64,000 nt of DNA from Natronorubrum halalkaliphilum (lineage in GTDB: Archaea > Halobacteriota > Halobacteria > Halobacteriales > Natrialbaceae), in the NCBI RefSeq assembly GCF_009834785.1, contig NZ_WUYX01000015.1:62001-126000 (forward strand), read 5' to 3'. A program made the translations under genes and the position numbers. Positions 35,086 through 44,662 of this stretch are shown piece by piece (position 1 is the first letter of the stretch; each line of letters starts with the position of its first letter). The notes beneath the pieces were generated by a model, which did not search any database, had not been told where the DNA came from, and saw only the letters and a list, made by a program, of their open reading frames with translations.

Positions 35086-35790
35086 TCAGGCCTCGCGCGC
35101 CGCCTCGACGGTCTCGCGAACCGCTTCGACGCCCTCGTCGTGAGCGAGGTCGCCGACGACGATCACGTCCGCGTGCTGGGCCATCGTCGCGGCCGAATCG
35201 TAGTCGTGGATGCCGCCGCCGTAGAACAGCGTCGTCTCCTCAGTGGCGTCGCCCGCAGCCGCGACGATCTCTTCGTCGCCGAAGGTGCCGGAGTACTCGA
35301 CGTAGACGATCTCCTGGCCGAACATCCGCTCGGCGACTTCGGCGTAGGCGGCGACGTCCTCAGCGTCGAGGTCACAGTCGGCTTCGGTGTACGTCGCAAC
35401 GTCCGCCTCGGGGTTCATCACGATGTACGCTTCCGTCCACGTCCGATCCCAGTCCATGTCGCCGTCCAGTCGCACCCACTCCTTGTGGGCTCCCGTGATC
35501 CAGAACGGCGAGCCGGCGTTGAAAACGGTCGGGATGAGATAGCCTTCGAGCGCTCGGTTGTCGATGACGACATCGGGACTCGAGGGTTCCTGATAGAGCG
35601 GGACGTCGTGTTCGGCACAGGCGTCGACGACCGCTTCCATGTTCTCCTCGGTGATGCCCATGGTGCCGCCGACCTCGATCGCGTCGGTGCCGGTCGCGCA
35701 GAGATCGCCGTACGTGACGCCCTCGGGAAGCTCCTTGTCGGGATCGATCTTGAGAACGTGGTTCCAATCGTCCCAGGGGCAGGTAGTCAT
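35086..35790 (-). CDS. Geranylgeranylglyceryl phosphate synthase
   Basis: A 234-residue PcrB-type TIM-barrel prenyltransferase that attaches geranylgeranyl diphosphate to sn-glycerol-1-phosphate, the first step of archaeal membrane-lipid synthesis. [51 protein letters not shown] is the haloarchaeal family start, and [12 protein letters not shown] plus [14 protein letters not shown] cover the phosphate-binding region. The start at 35790 is preferred over one 21 bases upstream because the homologous N-terminus starts MTTCPWDDW and a GTTTTTG box lies about 28 bases before it. Single gene. Confidence 0.95.
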   Translation of the reverse strand: MTTCPWDDWNHVLKIDPDKELPEGVTYGDLCATGTDAIEVGGTMGITEENMEAVVDACAEHDVPLYQEPSSPDVVIDNRALEGYLIPTVFNAGSPFWITGAHKEWVRLDGDMDWDRTWTEAYIVMNPEADVATYTEADCDLDAEDVAAYAEVAERMFGQEIVYVEYSGTFGDEEIVAAAGDATEETTLFYGGGIHDYDSAATMAQHADVIVVGDLAHDEGVEAVRETVEAAREA

Positions 35791-35953
35791 ACCGCGACCC
35801 TTTCCCGACAACCGGCAAAAACGCTACGAAACGACTGGTCCCGAACACGTGGCCGGGCAACTGACACGTTTGGCCCCGTCAACGCCGACTGTTTGACCAG
35901 TCGCTCGCGATTCGAGACCGTGGTCGAACCCGTCGGACCATCCGTCAAGCTGA

Positions 35954-37072
35954 TCAATCTTGAATACGCTCGGAAATCTCGAGCAGATCCCGGACCGCCT
36001 CGAGCGCGGCCTCGACCGTCTCGGCGTTCTGGGCCCGAAAATCGCCGTTCGTGATCCCCGCCTCGCGGCCATCCGCGCTCGTCGATTCGGAGCGCGATCC
36101 CGTTTCACCCGCGCTCGTCGCCGCGTCGGCTCCCGACTCGCTTCCACCGGCGCCCGCGTCGGGGGAGTCGGGTTCGATCGCCGGAACCGATCGGCGAAGC
36201 ACGAGCGCGTCGCCGGCCGTCAGCAGTTTCGTCGCCGGAGAAAGCACCGCAGCGTACCGGGCCGCGAAGGACTCGAGGTGGTCGGCTGCACCCGGAATGC
36301 GGAGATCGACGGCGCCGCGTTTCAACTCGTGGACGAGCCGATGGTCGGACGCGAGCGACGGTGCGTCGACGGCAACCGCGTAGCGGGTCTCGGCTCCCGT
36401 CTCGTCGCTCGAGCCCGCGAGGTCGGGATCGGCGGTGAGTTCGAGGGTCGGATCGCGATCCGATACGGCCGCCCGATACTGTCGAACGATCGTGGGTACT
36501 CGTTCGCCGACCGCACCTCGGGAGTCGGTTTCCGGTCCGCTATGGTCGATCGCGGCCGCCACCAGCGTCGCGCGGTAGTCGCCGCGATCTGTCTCCCGAC
36601 CGTCGAACCACTCCCGGATCGACTCGAGCGAGACCGTCGCGTCGAACGCGGGCGTCTCGACGTCTGTATCGGCAGCGATCGTTTCCGCCGGCGCGATCAA
36701 AATCGTTCGACAGTCGTCCCACTCGTTCGCGAGCGCCCGTTCGCGACGGGTTCGGTAGCGCTCGAGCGAGCCGTCCGAGAGGAACGGCGAGTCGGGGCTA
36801 CCGATCGTACTCGCGAGGACGACGAGGACCTGCTCGCCCCCGATTTCGAGACCGAGTTCGACGTCGGTTCGTCGACGCGTGCGCTCGCGGTTGGCCGGTT
36901 CGCCGTCGACGGCCGAGTACCACGCGCCGCTCATCGTTGCCGATTCGACCGAGAGCGAAAGCGGCTCGAGCAGCCACGACCGAAACGCCGGCGAGACCGA
37001 CAGCTCCTCGAGAACGAGCGTGTCGATATCCCGGGTACAGACCGACTCGAACCGGACCAGTTCCGAGCCCAT
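35954..37072 (-). CDS. PD-(D/E)XK-like protein with disrupted catalytic motif
   Basis: A 372-residue protein. Residues 62-130 resemble the haloarchaeal PD-(D/E)XK nuclease family: TDVELGLEI, then a strand GEQVLVVLASTIGSP where the usual E-x-K would lie, then LERYRTRRERALANEWDDCRTILIAPAE, typical of the helix after motif III. The expected Lys is replaced (AST), so the protein is probably catalytically inactive; this is inference from the motif pattern. The C-terminus is low-complexity acidic (about residues 300-350). It is followed downstream by GGGP synthase on the same strand, with 163 bases between. Confidence 0.65.
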   Translation of the reverse strand: MGSELVRFESVCTRDIDTLVLEELSVSPAFRSWLLEPLSLSVESATMSGAWYSAVDGEPANRERTRRRTDVELGLEIGGEQVLVVLASTIGSPDSPFLSDGSLERYRTRRERALANEWDDCRTILIAPAETIAADTDVETPAFDATVSLESIREWFDGRETDRGDYRATLVAAAIDHSGPETDSRGAVGERVPTIVRQYRAAVSDRDPTLELTADPDLAGSSDETGAETRYAVAVDAPSLASDHRLVHELKRGAVDLRIPGAADHLESFAARYAAVLSPATKLLTAGDALVLRRSVPAIEPDSPDAGAGGSESGADAATSAGETGSRSESTSADGREAGITNGDFRAQNAETVEAALEAVRDLLEISERIQD

Positions 37073-37180
37073 GGTCCGGCACTGGTGGGCCGATCACAAG
37101 AGCGTTCGGCTCTTGATCGCAACGTCGAGGCGCGGCAGCGGAAACGAACGCAGTCGATGCAACTCGAGCGGGCGGTCAGT

Positions 37181-38110
37181 TCAGACGTAGTCGAACCACT
37201 CGTCGTACTCGTCGGTCTTGCGCTCGACGACGTCGAAGAACCGCGACTGAATCTCCTCCGTGACGGGACCGCGGGAGCCGTCGCCGATGACGACGTTGTC
37301 GACCTTCCGGATGGGCGTCACTTCGGCCGCGGAGCCGGTGAAGAACAGTTCGTCCGCAGTGTTCAACTCGCCGCGGGAGATCGAGACGTTGTCGTGGACG
37401 GTGTAGCCGAGGTCCTCGGCGAGCGTGATCACGGTATCCCGCGTGATGCCGTCGAGGATCGACTCCGACAGCCCGGGCGTGTAAATCTCGTCGTCGCGCA
37501 CGAGGAAGATGTTCTCGCCGGGTCCTTCCGCGACGTTTCCTTCCTTGTTCAGGACGATCGCCTCGGCATAGCCGTTCCGGCGGGCTTCCTCGCCCGCGAG
37601 CATGCTGTTGACGTACAGGCCGGTCGTCTTCGCGTTCGTCGGTATCTGACTCGAGGCGTGCTTGCGCCACGTGGAGATCATCACGTCGATCCCTTCCTCG
37701 AGTGCCTCTTCGCCGAGATACGTTCCCCACGGCCAGGCGGCGATTGCCGTCTTCGTCGGACAGTCTTTCGGACTGACGCCGAGTGAGTTGTAGCCGTAGA
37801 ACGAGATCGGGCGGATGTAACACGACTGGAGGTCCTGGCGCTGAATGAGTTCGACCGTCGCGTCGGTGAGTTCCTCCTTCGTGTAGCCGATATCCATCTC
37901 GTACGGTTTCGCGGACTGGAACAGCCGCTCCAGGTGTTCCTCCCAGCGGAATATCGCGGGGCCTTCTTCGGTCTCGTAACAGCGTGCGCCCTCGAAGATG
38001 CCGCTACCGTAGTGGAGTCCGTGCGTGAGCACGTGAATTTGTGCGTCGTCCCAGTCGACGAACTCGCCGTCCATCCAGATCGTGTCGACATCCATCTCGT
38101 CGAATCCCAT
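37181..38110 (-). CDS. ilvE: Branched-chain amino acid aminotransferase
   Basis: A 309-residue PLP-dependent fold-type IV transaminase for leucine, isoleucine and valine. MDVDTIWMDGEFVDWDDAQIHVLTHGLHYGSGIFEGARCYETEEGPAIFRWEEHLERLFQSA is the family start; the PLP lysine is Lys161 in QIPTNAKTTGLYVNSMLAG; EARRNGYAEAIVLNKEGNVAEGPGENIFLV and TGSAAEVTPIRKVD follow. The start at 38110 (MGFDEMDVDT) is favoured. Divergent from the propeller lipoprotein gene. Confidence 0.96.
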   Translation of the reverse strand: MGFDEMDVDTIWMDGEFVDWDDAQIHVLTHGLHYGSGIFEGARCYETEEGPAIFRWEEHLERLFQSAKPYEMDIGYTKEELTDATVELIQRQDLQSCYIRPISFYGYNSLGVSPKDCPTKTAIAAWPWGTYLGEEALEEGIDVMISTWRKHASSQIPTNAKTTGLYVNSMLAGEEARRNGYAEAIVLNKEGNVAEGPGENIFLVRDDEIYTPGLSESILDGITRDTVITLAEDLGYTVHDNVSISRGELNTADELFFTGSAAEVTPIRKVDNVVIGDGSRGPVTEEIQSRFFDVVERKTDEYDEWFDYV

Positions 38111-38334
38111 GATCGAGAGTGTTACGAGCCACCGTACTAAGTGTTCGCGATTTGCGACTCGAATTAATCGGCGGGATCGAACTGATCGGTCCACCCGTTA
38201 TCGTGGCCGGTGTCCGTCGTCGAATGCGCTCGTCGATGGGAACGGAGCGAGCACCGACCGATCACGCGGCTCCGTCTCCGGGTTTCGGTTGTTGTACCAG
38301 AACGGGTTATATCGAGGGTGTTTTTCGGTTGAAC

Positions 38335-39585
38335 ATGGACGCTTCGATCGCTCGACGACGCTTCGTACAGGTAGTCGCTGGAAGTTCGACGATCGCTCTC
38401 GCCGGATGCGTCGGCGGAGACGACGATGCCGACGACGGTACCGGCGACGACCCGAACGGCGACGGGGACGACCCGAACGGCGACGAATCGAGCGGCGAGG
38501 GAAGCGAGGGATTCATCTACGCGTTCGCACCGAATACGATCGCGATCATCGACCCGGCGGACGGAGAAATCGTCGACGAGATCGCCGACGGACTCGACGA
38601 CGAGGGATGGGGCGACCCGCGGATCACGGCCGACTACGGCGAGATCTACGTCACCCGAGAGTCGCCCTCGCAAGTGCTCGTCATCGACACCGAACGCCGC
38701 GAGATCGTCGACGAAGTCGACATCGGGCCGGATCCGACGCACATGTACCACCCGAACGACGACGAGATGTGGGCCCACAGTGACGGCGAAGGGACGTTCT
38801 ACGTCATCGACACCGACTCCCACGACGTCACGGAAATCGTGGAGTCCGGCCTCGAGAACGAGGGGCACGGCAAACTACTGTACCACGAAGACCTCGGCTC
38901 GACTGGGTACGCGACGAACGTCAACGACCCCGGCGTGCCGGTGATCGACCTCGAAAACTACGAGCGAAGCGAATTCATCGAATTTGCCGACGTCGACGAT
39001 CAAGGCACCCACTACAAGGCCTACAGCCCCGAAACTGAACTCGCGTACTTCGAGTTCGGAGACGAAACCGTCGTCGTCGACTCCGAAAGCTACGAGATAG
39101 TGGATAGGCTCGACTTCGCGGGCGGCATGTACCTCTCGCCCGACGAGGCAGTACTCGGCGTCCTCGACGGAAACAGCATCCGGTTCCTCGACGCGACGAG
39201 CGAAGAGAGCGAGGAACACGGCGTCGTCGACGTCGACGAGGGGCCGGACGCGCTCCGCTACCATGAGGCCGAAGACGGGACACTCTACGCCTTCACCGCC
39301 CACACGCAGACCGATCAGGCGTCGATCATCGACGTCGAAGACCTCGAAATCGTCGAGACGGTCGACATCGGCGACATCGAGCGCCCCGAGGACGCCCACC
39401 ACCTCCACCGCAGCGGCGTGGCCGGCGGGGGCTACTTCATCACCCCCGCTGACGCGGACGGAATCGTCGCTATCGTCGACATGGAAGCCCAGGAGGTCGT
39501 CGACCACGTCGAGGTCGAAGAGGGCGTCGACACGGTCCAGTTCGTCGGCGATTCCGGCGGCGGATACTCCGGTACCCTCCGCTAA
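38335..39585 (+). CDS. Tat-exported beta-propeller lipoprotein
   Basis: A 416-residue secreted protein. N-terminus MDASIARRRFVQVVAGSSTIALAGC: a twin-arginine-type n-region, hydrophobic stretch and lipobox Cys25. After an acidic spacer comes a YncE-like seven-bladed-propeller pattern with repeated SPSQVLVIDTERREIVDEVDIG-type blades (about seven). The promoter TTATAT (about 38307-38312) lies about 26 bases before the start. The CopC-CopD fusion gene begins only three bases after its stop, so they are co-transcribed; this points to a role in extracytoplasmic copper handling or metal-linked redox, though the propeller's ligand is unknown. Confidence 0.85.
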   Translation: MDASIARRRFVQVVAGSSTIALAGCVGGDDDADDGTGDDPNGDGDDPNGDESSGEGSEGFIYAFAPNTIAIIDPADGEIVDEIADGLDDEGWGDPRITADYGEIYVTRESPSQVLVIDTERREIVDEVDIGPDPTHMYHPNDDEMWAHSDGEGTFYVIDTDSHDVTEIVESGLENEGHGKLLYHEDLGSTGYATNVNDPGVPVIDLENYERSEFIEFADVDDQGTHYKAYSPETELAYFEFGDETVVVDSESYEIVDRLDFAGGMYLSPDEAVLGVLDGNSIRFLDATSEESEEHGVVDVDEGPDALRYHEAEDGTLYAFTAHTQTDQASIIDVEDLEIVETVDIGDIERPEDAHHLHRSGVAGGGYFITPADADGIVAIVDMEAQEVVDHVEVEEGVDTVQFVGDSGGGYSGTLR

Positions 39586-39588
39586 CCG

Positions 39589-41631
39589 ATGGGATCGAAA
39601 CGGTCGGCCAGTAGCGCGGGCTCGCCCTCCCGAAAATCGCTACTCCCGATACTGCTCGTCGCACTCGTCGTGATGGCACTCGCGATCGGACTCGTCGCGA
39701 CCCCGGTCGCGGCCCACGCCTACCTGAGCGACTCCGATCCCGGAAACGGCGAGCAGGTCGACGACGTGCCCGAAGAGGTCACGCTCTACTTTTCGGGTGA
39801 CGGCGTCGTCAACGCCGACGTCGTCGTCGAGGGCCCGGACGGTGACCCGGTCTCGAGCGAACCCGAGATCGACGACGAAGACAGCCAGATCGTCCGCGTC
39901 CCGATCGACGACGCCGACGCCGAAGAGGGGATGTACACCGTCGACTGGGAGGTACTCGCCGAGGACGGCCATACCACTGCCGGCTCGTTCTTCTTCGCCG
40001 TCGGCGACGAGCCGCTTGATCGCGCCGCCGTTCTCGAGGCCTACGAAGACGGCGGCGAGGGCGAGGAAGACGAGTCGATCCCGCCGTTCGAGGCGGCGGC
40101 GAAGGCGCTGTTGCTCGTCGGCGTCGCCGGCCTGATCGGGATTCCGGCGGTCGCGACCGCCGCCGTCGGTCCGGTGTTCGCTCGAGCGGATGCGTCACAC
40201 CGAGAACGGATCGGCGGACGCATCGGGACGCTCCTCGCCGGCGCTTCCGGACTCGCGGCTCTGGGCGCGATCGCGCTCGGACTCGCTCGGGCCACGGCAC
40301 TCGGGCCACTCTCGGCGGAAACGATCGTCCAGTTCGCGGAGACGCCGCTCGGACAGGCCTGGCTCGTACAGGTCGCCCTCGCCGTCGGCGTCACCGGACT
40401 CGTCGCCGCACTGGTTCGGGGCCACCTCCCGCGACGCGGATCGCTCGTCGGAACGTTCCTCGGCGCGCTGGCCGTCGCGGGAACGATCGCGTGGACGAGC
40501 CACTCCGCGACCGCGATCGACCGACTGAACGGAACAATCGTCGACTTCGTCCATATCATCGGCGCCGGCCTCTGGGTCGGCGGACTGGCCGTCCTCGCGT
40601 TCGTCGTCGTGCCGACGGTTCGAAACGCACATCCCGACGACCGTCCCGTCTTGCTCGCGAACGTGATCCGCCGGTTCTCGATCCTCGCGCTCGTCGGCGT
40701 CACGTTCGTCGTCGCGACGGGATTCGTCCTGGCGTCGTGGCACGTCCCGACCGCCAGCGGCCTCACGGACACCTTCTACGGTCTCGTCCTGGCCGCGAAA
40801 CTGCTCCTCGTCGCCGCCGCGCTCGCGCTCGGCGGCCTCACTCGATACGTCCTCCTGGGCCGACTCGAGTCGGACGCGACGAAGGAGACGCTCGACGGGT
40901 CGCGCCCGGCGAGCACGGACGGCGGGAGCGACGGGCCCAGCAGGCAGCTAACGGTCTCCCGGATCGCTCGAGCCGTCCGACTCGAGGTCACGCTTCTGGT
41001 CGTCGTCCTGGTACTCTCGGGAGTTCTCACCTCCGCGCCGACGGCCGCGGTCGCGGGTACAGGCACGGACGGCGACGCACCGATCGAAGCGACGATCGAG
41101 TACGAGTACGACGACGTACTCGTCGAAGTAACGGCGTTCCCGGCTGCCAACGAGTCGATCGACGACTCTTTCGAGCTCCGAACGGACGAGCCGATCGTTT
41201 TCGAGGTCGGTTTCCTCGAGAACGGCTCAACGGTCGAATCCGAACAGCCAGTCCGGTTGCTGGCGAGCGGCGGGGACGGCACGGAGATCGAAGTCGAACT
41301 CGAGGAGACCGACGACGGCACCTACGCGACGGTACAGCCGCTTCCCGACGCGGGCGAGTGGGAGCTTCGCGTCACCGGTGCACCGGACGGATCGTACGTC
41401 AGCGAGTGGATCGACGCGACTGCGCTTCCCGCAGCAGAACACGCCGAACACGACGACGGGCCGAACCACGATCACGGCGAAGAAGAGCACGATCACGACC
41501 GCGACCACGAACCCGCCGACGAGACGTCGCCGTTTCAAACGCTCCTCGAGTTCGGTGCCGTCGCGACCGTGATTGTCGGTTCGCTTGCGGTCGCCGTCGA
41601 AGGGCTCCATCGGCGGAGCAAGAACGACTGA
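39589..41631 (+). CDS. CopC-CopD fusion copper protein
   Basis: A 680-residue membrane protein. Residues 20-42 are a signal/TM segment, after which mature AHAYLSDSDPGNGEQVDDVPEEVTLYFSGDG matches CopC (N-terminal His as copper ligand, second His in DGHTTAGSFFFAV). Residues about 160-440 are a CopD membrane domain of eight TM segments (HIIGAGLWVGGLAVLAFVVVPTVRNAHPDDRPVL, IRRFSILALVGVTFVVATG). The C-terminal third is a YtkA/FixH-like extracellular domain (IEATIEYEYDDVLVEVTAFPA...GEWELRVTGAPDG), then a His/Asp-rich stretch (HAEHDDGPNHDHGEEEHDHDR) and a final TM. It likely binds and imports copper. It is coupled to the propeller lipoprotein. Confidence 0.9.
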   Translation: MGSKRSASSAGSPSRKSLLPILLVALVVMALAIGLVATPVAAHAYLSDSDPGNGEQVDDVPEEVTLYFSGDGVVNADVVVEGPDGDPVSSEPEIDDEDSQIVRVPIDDADAEEGMYTVDWEVLAEDGHTTAGSFFFAVGDEPLDRAAVLEAYEDGGEGEEDESIPPFEAAAKALLLVGVAGLIGIPAVATAAVGPVFARADASHRERIGGRIGTLLAGASGLAALGAIALGLARATALGPLSAETIVQFAETPLGQAWLVQVALAVGVTGLVAALVRGHLPRRGSLVGTFLGALAVAGTIAWTSHSATAIDRLNGTIVDFVHIIGAGLWVGGLAVLAFVVVPTVRNAHPDDRPVLLANVIRRFSILALVGVTFVVATGFVLASWHVPTASGLTDTFYGLVLAAKLLLVAAALALGGLTRYVLLGRLESDATKETLDGSRPASTDGGSDGPSRQLTVSRIARAVRLEVTLLVVVLVLSGVLTSAPTAAVAGTGTDGDAPIEATIEYEYDDVLVEVTAFPAANESIDDSFELRTDEPIVFEVGFLENGSTVESEQPVRLLASGGDGTEIEVELEETDDGTYATVQPLPDAGEWELRVTGAPDGSYVSEWIDATALPAAEHAEHDDGPNHDHGEEEHDHDRDHEPADETSPFQTLLEFGAVATVIVGSLAVAVEGLHRRSKND

Positions 41632-41741
41632 AACGGCGGCGCTCCGCACACCTCACTCGAGGATTGCCGTTCGAACACGGGGGGCCACCGGGAACGAGCG
41701 GGCTGAATCGTCGGCGCTGACGACTACGACTACCGCTACGG

Positions 41742-42275
41742 CTACGTCGACCCCGACGTCGAGGTCCCCTCGAGCAAGCCGTCGACGAGGCGAGTGAACC
41801 GGTCGACCAACCGATCGGGAACCGTCGGCGCGATCTCCGAGAGCAGCGGTGCAGTGCGATCGGGATTCGCAAGCGAGAGCGAGACGTGGTTTCGTTCGTC
41901 GTACGTTTTTTCGACGATGTCGCGTTCGGTCAGGTGGTCGAGATGGTACTCGAGCGTGCTCCGGGCGATCTCGAGTTCATCCGCGACCGTCGCTGGACGG
42001 CTGGGTTCGTGCTCGATCAGGAACACGACGATCTCGCGGCTGGTTTCGCGGCGGAACAGCGCCAGTGCGCCGCGCTCCCAGTCGTCGTACTGGGGCGGGT
42101 AGTAGTGTGTCTGTCCGTGGATTTCCTCGCGGACGAGGTCGCCGGTATCGATCAGTCGACGAACGTGGTACTGAACCTGTCCCGGCGCAAACTCGGACAG
42201 CCTGACGAGTTCGTTGAAGTGGATGCCGGCGTTCGAGTGGATGTGCGCTCTGATCTGGTTTCGAGTGTCGCTCAT
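41742..42275 (-). CDS. Transcriptional regulator with two winged-helix domains
   Basis: A 177-residue regulator. The first wHTH (IRAHIHSNAGIHFNELVRLSEFAPGQVQYHVRRLIDTGDLVREEIHGQTHYYPP, about residues 8-61) and the second (TSREIVVFLIEHEPSRPATVADELEIARSTLEYHLDHLTERDIVEKTYDERNHVSLSLAN, about 78-137) are both ArsR/MarR-like. It faces the divergent membrane-protein gene at 42453; the intervening 177 bases contain the palindrome CTAGCGCTAG and a flanking TAGGT/ACCTA repeat. It converges with the CopC-CopD gene. A link to copper is possible from proximity but not shown. Confidence 0.88.
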   Translation of the reverse strand: MSDTRNQIRAHIHSNAGIHFNELVRLSEFAPGQVQYHVRRLIDTGDLVREEIHGQTHYYPPQYDDWERGALALFRRETSREIVVFLIEHEPSRPATVADELEIARSTLEYHLDHLTERDIVEKTYDERNHVSLSLANPDRTAPLLSEIAPTVPDRLVDRFTRLVDGLLEGTSTSGST

Positions 42276-42332
42276 TGGAATCGAGTTAGGTGCCGTTCGT
42301 GGTTTGTATCCCGTCGACCGGGCATCAGCTGT

Positions 42333-42351
42333 TAGGTGAACCTAGCGCTAG
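42333..42351. promoter_or_regulatory. Candidate operator between the wHTH gene and membrane-protein gene
   Basis: The stretch has a perfect 10-bp palindrome (CTAGCGCTAG, 42342-42351) partly overlapping a TAGGT(GA)ACCTA inverted repeat (42333-42344). It lies 58-76 bases upstream of the wHTH start and about 100 before the divergent gene. Such dyads are typical binding sites for dimeric wHTH proteins; binding is inferred. Confidence 0.45.
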
Positions 42352-42452
42352 TAGGCTGATAACGGCTTCCGATCGTTCCCGGTCGGTGAGAACGGGTCAT
42401 TTGCACCGTTTTTATACGCTGAGCGAAACGCCGTCCTGCGGTCGGCTGTGCG

Positions 42453-42950
42453 ATGACGGTCAGTAGCGACGATAGCGGTGACCGAAGCACATACGTGACT
42501 CTCCGACCGATGGAGAGTATAGCGCCGATGGATCACACGAACCCCTTGGATATCCCCTGGCTGGACCCGCAACTGGCCCCGGTCCTCCTCGCCGTGATCA
42601 TCCTCGCCGTCATCGGGACGGCGATTCTCTTCTGTTGTGGACTCGTGGCGTACTCCCGGCGACGGTCGAGTCGATACCTGCTCATCACGGTCGTCCTCGG
42701 ACTGCTCGTGTCGCGTTCGCTCGTCGGACTCGGTACCGTCTTCGGACTCGTGCCGATGACGATCCATCACCTCGTCGAGCACAGCGTCGACTTCACCATC
42801 GCCGTTTTGATTCTGTACGCGGTCTATCGGAGCGGCCCGATGGGCGAAACCGTGACGAAACCCGAGTCAGAGACTGGCTCCGAAACGAAAGCCGACACGA
42901 AAACCGACACGGATTCGGACCACGTCTCGCCGGGAACCGACGGCGGCTGA
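42453..42950 (+). CDS. Small membrane protein paired with the wHTH regulator
   Basis: A 165-residue protein with three TM segments (about residues 44-66, 75-97 and 105-127), a His pair (TIHHLVEHSVDF) at the end of a loop before TM3, and an acidic disordered tail. Start options are 42453, 42510 and 42528; a TTTTTATA box at 42410-42417 suits 42453 with a short leader. I recognise the arrangement (double wHTH divergent from a three-TM protein) as common in haloarchaea, but not a function. Confidence 0.75.
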   Translation: MTVSSDDSGDRSTYVTLRPMESIAPMDHTNPLDIPWLDPQLAPVLLAVIILAVIGTAILFCCGLVAYSRRRSSRYLLITVVLGLLVSRSLVGLGTVFGLVPMTIHHLVEHSVDFTIAVLILYAVYRSGPMGETVTKPESETGSETKADTKTDTDSDHVSPGTDGG

Positions 42951-42954
42951 CCGT

Positions 42955-43674
42955 CTACGCTAATCGCTCGAGGACGTCGCTCCCCTCGAGGTAGCAGAAC
43001 TCGTGGCGATCGGCGTACGAACGGGCGTCGACCGGCGACAGGGCCTCGCCCGTTTCGTCATCCAGCATCTCACAGACGACGATGGCGGGGGAGAGATCCG
43101 CCGCCTCGGCGAGTGCGACGCCGAGTTCGGTGTGGCCCTCGCGCTGTGCGAGAAGGTCGGGTGCGGCTTTCAACAGGTGAACGTGGCCGGGGACGCGAAA
43201 CTCGTCAGCGAACGCCGTGTTATCCGGTGTGGCGGCGGCCGCGCCCAGCGCCTGAATCGTCGTCGAGCGGTCCTTGTCCGTAATACCGGTGTAGGTATCC
43301 CGGTGGTTGACCGTCAACGAGAACGAAGAGCGTTCGTCGTACCCGAGTTCGTGATCGGCGGTCGCGGGGTGGTCGACCTCGTCGGTGTAGAAGGGAAGGT
43401 CGAACGCCTCGGCGGTCTCGTGATCGAACGCGACGCAGACGAGACCGCCGGCGTCGTTTCGCAGTCGGGAGACGGCATCGGGCGTCACGCTATCGGCGTG
43501 GTAGATCAGATCGGTCTCGCCCTCGCGGTCGGCCGCGTCGTGGACGAGCACCGGATCGCCGGCTCGCAGCGCCTCGAGCGCGTCGTCGACGGTGTTTGCC
43601 GTTGTCGGCGCGTTCCGCTCGCCGTCTGCGTCCGCGCTCGCGTTCGATCGCGTGCCCGCGTGATGGCCCGTCAT
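42955..43674 (-). CDS. ribB: 3,4-dihydroxy-2-butanone-4-phosphate synthase
   Basis: A 239-residue riboflavin enzyme converting ribulose 5-phosphate to DHBP and formate. N-terminal 25 residues are a disordered extension. Core motifs: [21 protein letters not shown] (metal-binding Glu), [50 protein letters not shown], and [26 protein letters not shown]. The start overlaps the ribK stop by four bases (ATGA), so riboflavin kinase and this enzyme are made together. Confidence 0.96.
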   Translation of the reverse strand: MTGHHAGTRSNASADADGERNAPTTANTVDDALEALRAGDPVLVHDAADREGETDLIYHADSVTPDAVSRLRNDAGGLVCVAFDHETAEAFDLPFYTDEVDHPATADHELGYDERSSFSLTVNHRDTYTGITDKDRSTTIQALGAAAATPDNTAFADEFRVPGHVHLLKAAPDLLAQREGHTELGVALAEAADLSPAIVVCEMLDDETGEALSPVDARSYADRHEFCYLEGSDVLERLA

Positions 43675-44378
43675 TGCCGATCACCCACGTAGACCGTGAC
43701 GTGATCGTCGTCCTCGAGGGCCAGTTCCTCGCGGAGTTTGTCCGGCGCGATGACCTCGAGCTGGTCCTCGTCGTGGTGCGTTCGTTCGGGCGCGATAATG
43801 TGGGCGTTCTCGTAGCGGTCGCCGTCGGCGGTTTCGACCGCCGCCCGATGACAGACTGCCGGGCCGTAGGTACGGTCCTCGTCCTCCCAGCCGTCGATCG
43901 GCACCGGCTCGAGCGAACCGATGGCGCTTCGGCGGCGCACGCTGTCGTCCCGGAGATCGACGTTCAGGGTCCCGGGGAAGGGCTCGTAGCCGAGTCGGTC
44001 CTCGAACTGGCGTTTGTAACCCGGCAGCGAAATGTAGTGGCGACCTTCACCCATGCCGCTGGTGACGGTGCCGTCGAGTTCGATTTCGGACGCCGTCTCG
44101 AAGATGCGACGGTAATCCTCGTACTCGGCGTGAAGCGTGTGTTCGCCGTCGTCGGTGATCGCCACCCACTGGCCGTCACTGACCGTATCGCGCTCGAGCA
44201 AGCCGGCGCTCTCGAGCCGTTGCAGCCGTCGCGAGGCGGTCTGATTCGACGCGTTGAGACGATCCGCGAGGTGAGAACAGGAGATCTTGACGTCGCCCTC
44301 GAGTCCACCCTCGAATGCGAGCAGTTTGAGCACGGCGAGTTCGTCGTGCCCGACGGCGGACTCAGCTGACACTGACAT
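43671..44378 (-). CDS. ribK: CTP-dependent riboflavin kinase with N-terminal HTH
   Basis: A 235-residue archaeal enzyme (DUF120 fold) making FMN from riboflavin using CTP. The N-terminus has a winged helix ([54 protein letters not shown], about residues 11-64), as in haloarchaeal RbkR-like forms that also regulate riboflavin genes. The catalytic part is [40 protein letters not shown]. The start at 44378 ([10 protein letters not shown]) is supported by a minus-strand CTTTTAC box 24-30 bases upstream. Upstream of it lies palindromic element B. Coupled to ribB. Confidence 0.93.
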   Translation of the reverse strand: MSVSAESAVGHDELAVLKLLAFEGGLEGDVKISCSHLADRLNASNQTASRRLQRLESAGLLERDTVSDGQWVAITDDGEHTLHAEYEDYRRIFETASEIELDGTVTSGMGEGRHYISLPGYKRQFEDRLGYEPFPGTLNVDLRDDSVRRRSAIGSLEPVPIDGWEDEDRTYGPAVCHRAAVETADGDRYENAHIIAPERTHHDEDQLEVIAPDKLREELALEDDDHVTVYVGDRQ

Positions 44379-44553
44379 ACCCGAGGCTATGGGGTACCTC
44401 CGTAAAAGCATACCGAATGTGGAATGCGTAACAAAACTGTGATGGTGTTGTCGAGCGTTTATCCGCGGTACCGGACCGTTGGGGAGTCGGGGCAAAAAGC
44501 CATCGGTGACTCCCACCGAGGAATATCGTCAGTCGAACGTCGGGGTGGGACTC

Positions 44554-44662
44554 ATACTGTTGGACAGAACGACGTGAAGCCGATCGTTTTGCTGGGGTCG
44601 CCACCGTGGGAAACGACCCCGAATTCACGATCGGCTTCGTATTGACTGCTGTCCAACAGTAT
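44554..44662. repeat. Palindromic element B (MITE-like), 109 bp
   Basis: Ends are ATACTGTTGGACAG (44554-44567) and CTGTCCAACAGTAT (44649-44662), a perfect 14-bp inverted repeat. Inside is a second inverted repeat (GAAGCCGATCG and CGATCGGCTTC). The ends match element A at 12 of the 14 positions or better. The right end supplies the first base of the stop codon of the BAAT-type gene (TGA at 44664-44662, minus strand). No ORF. Probably a non-autonomous insertion element. Confidence 0.7.
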
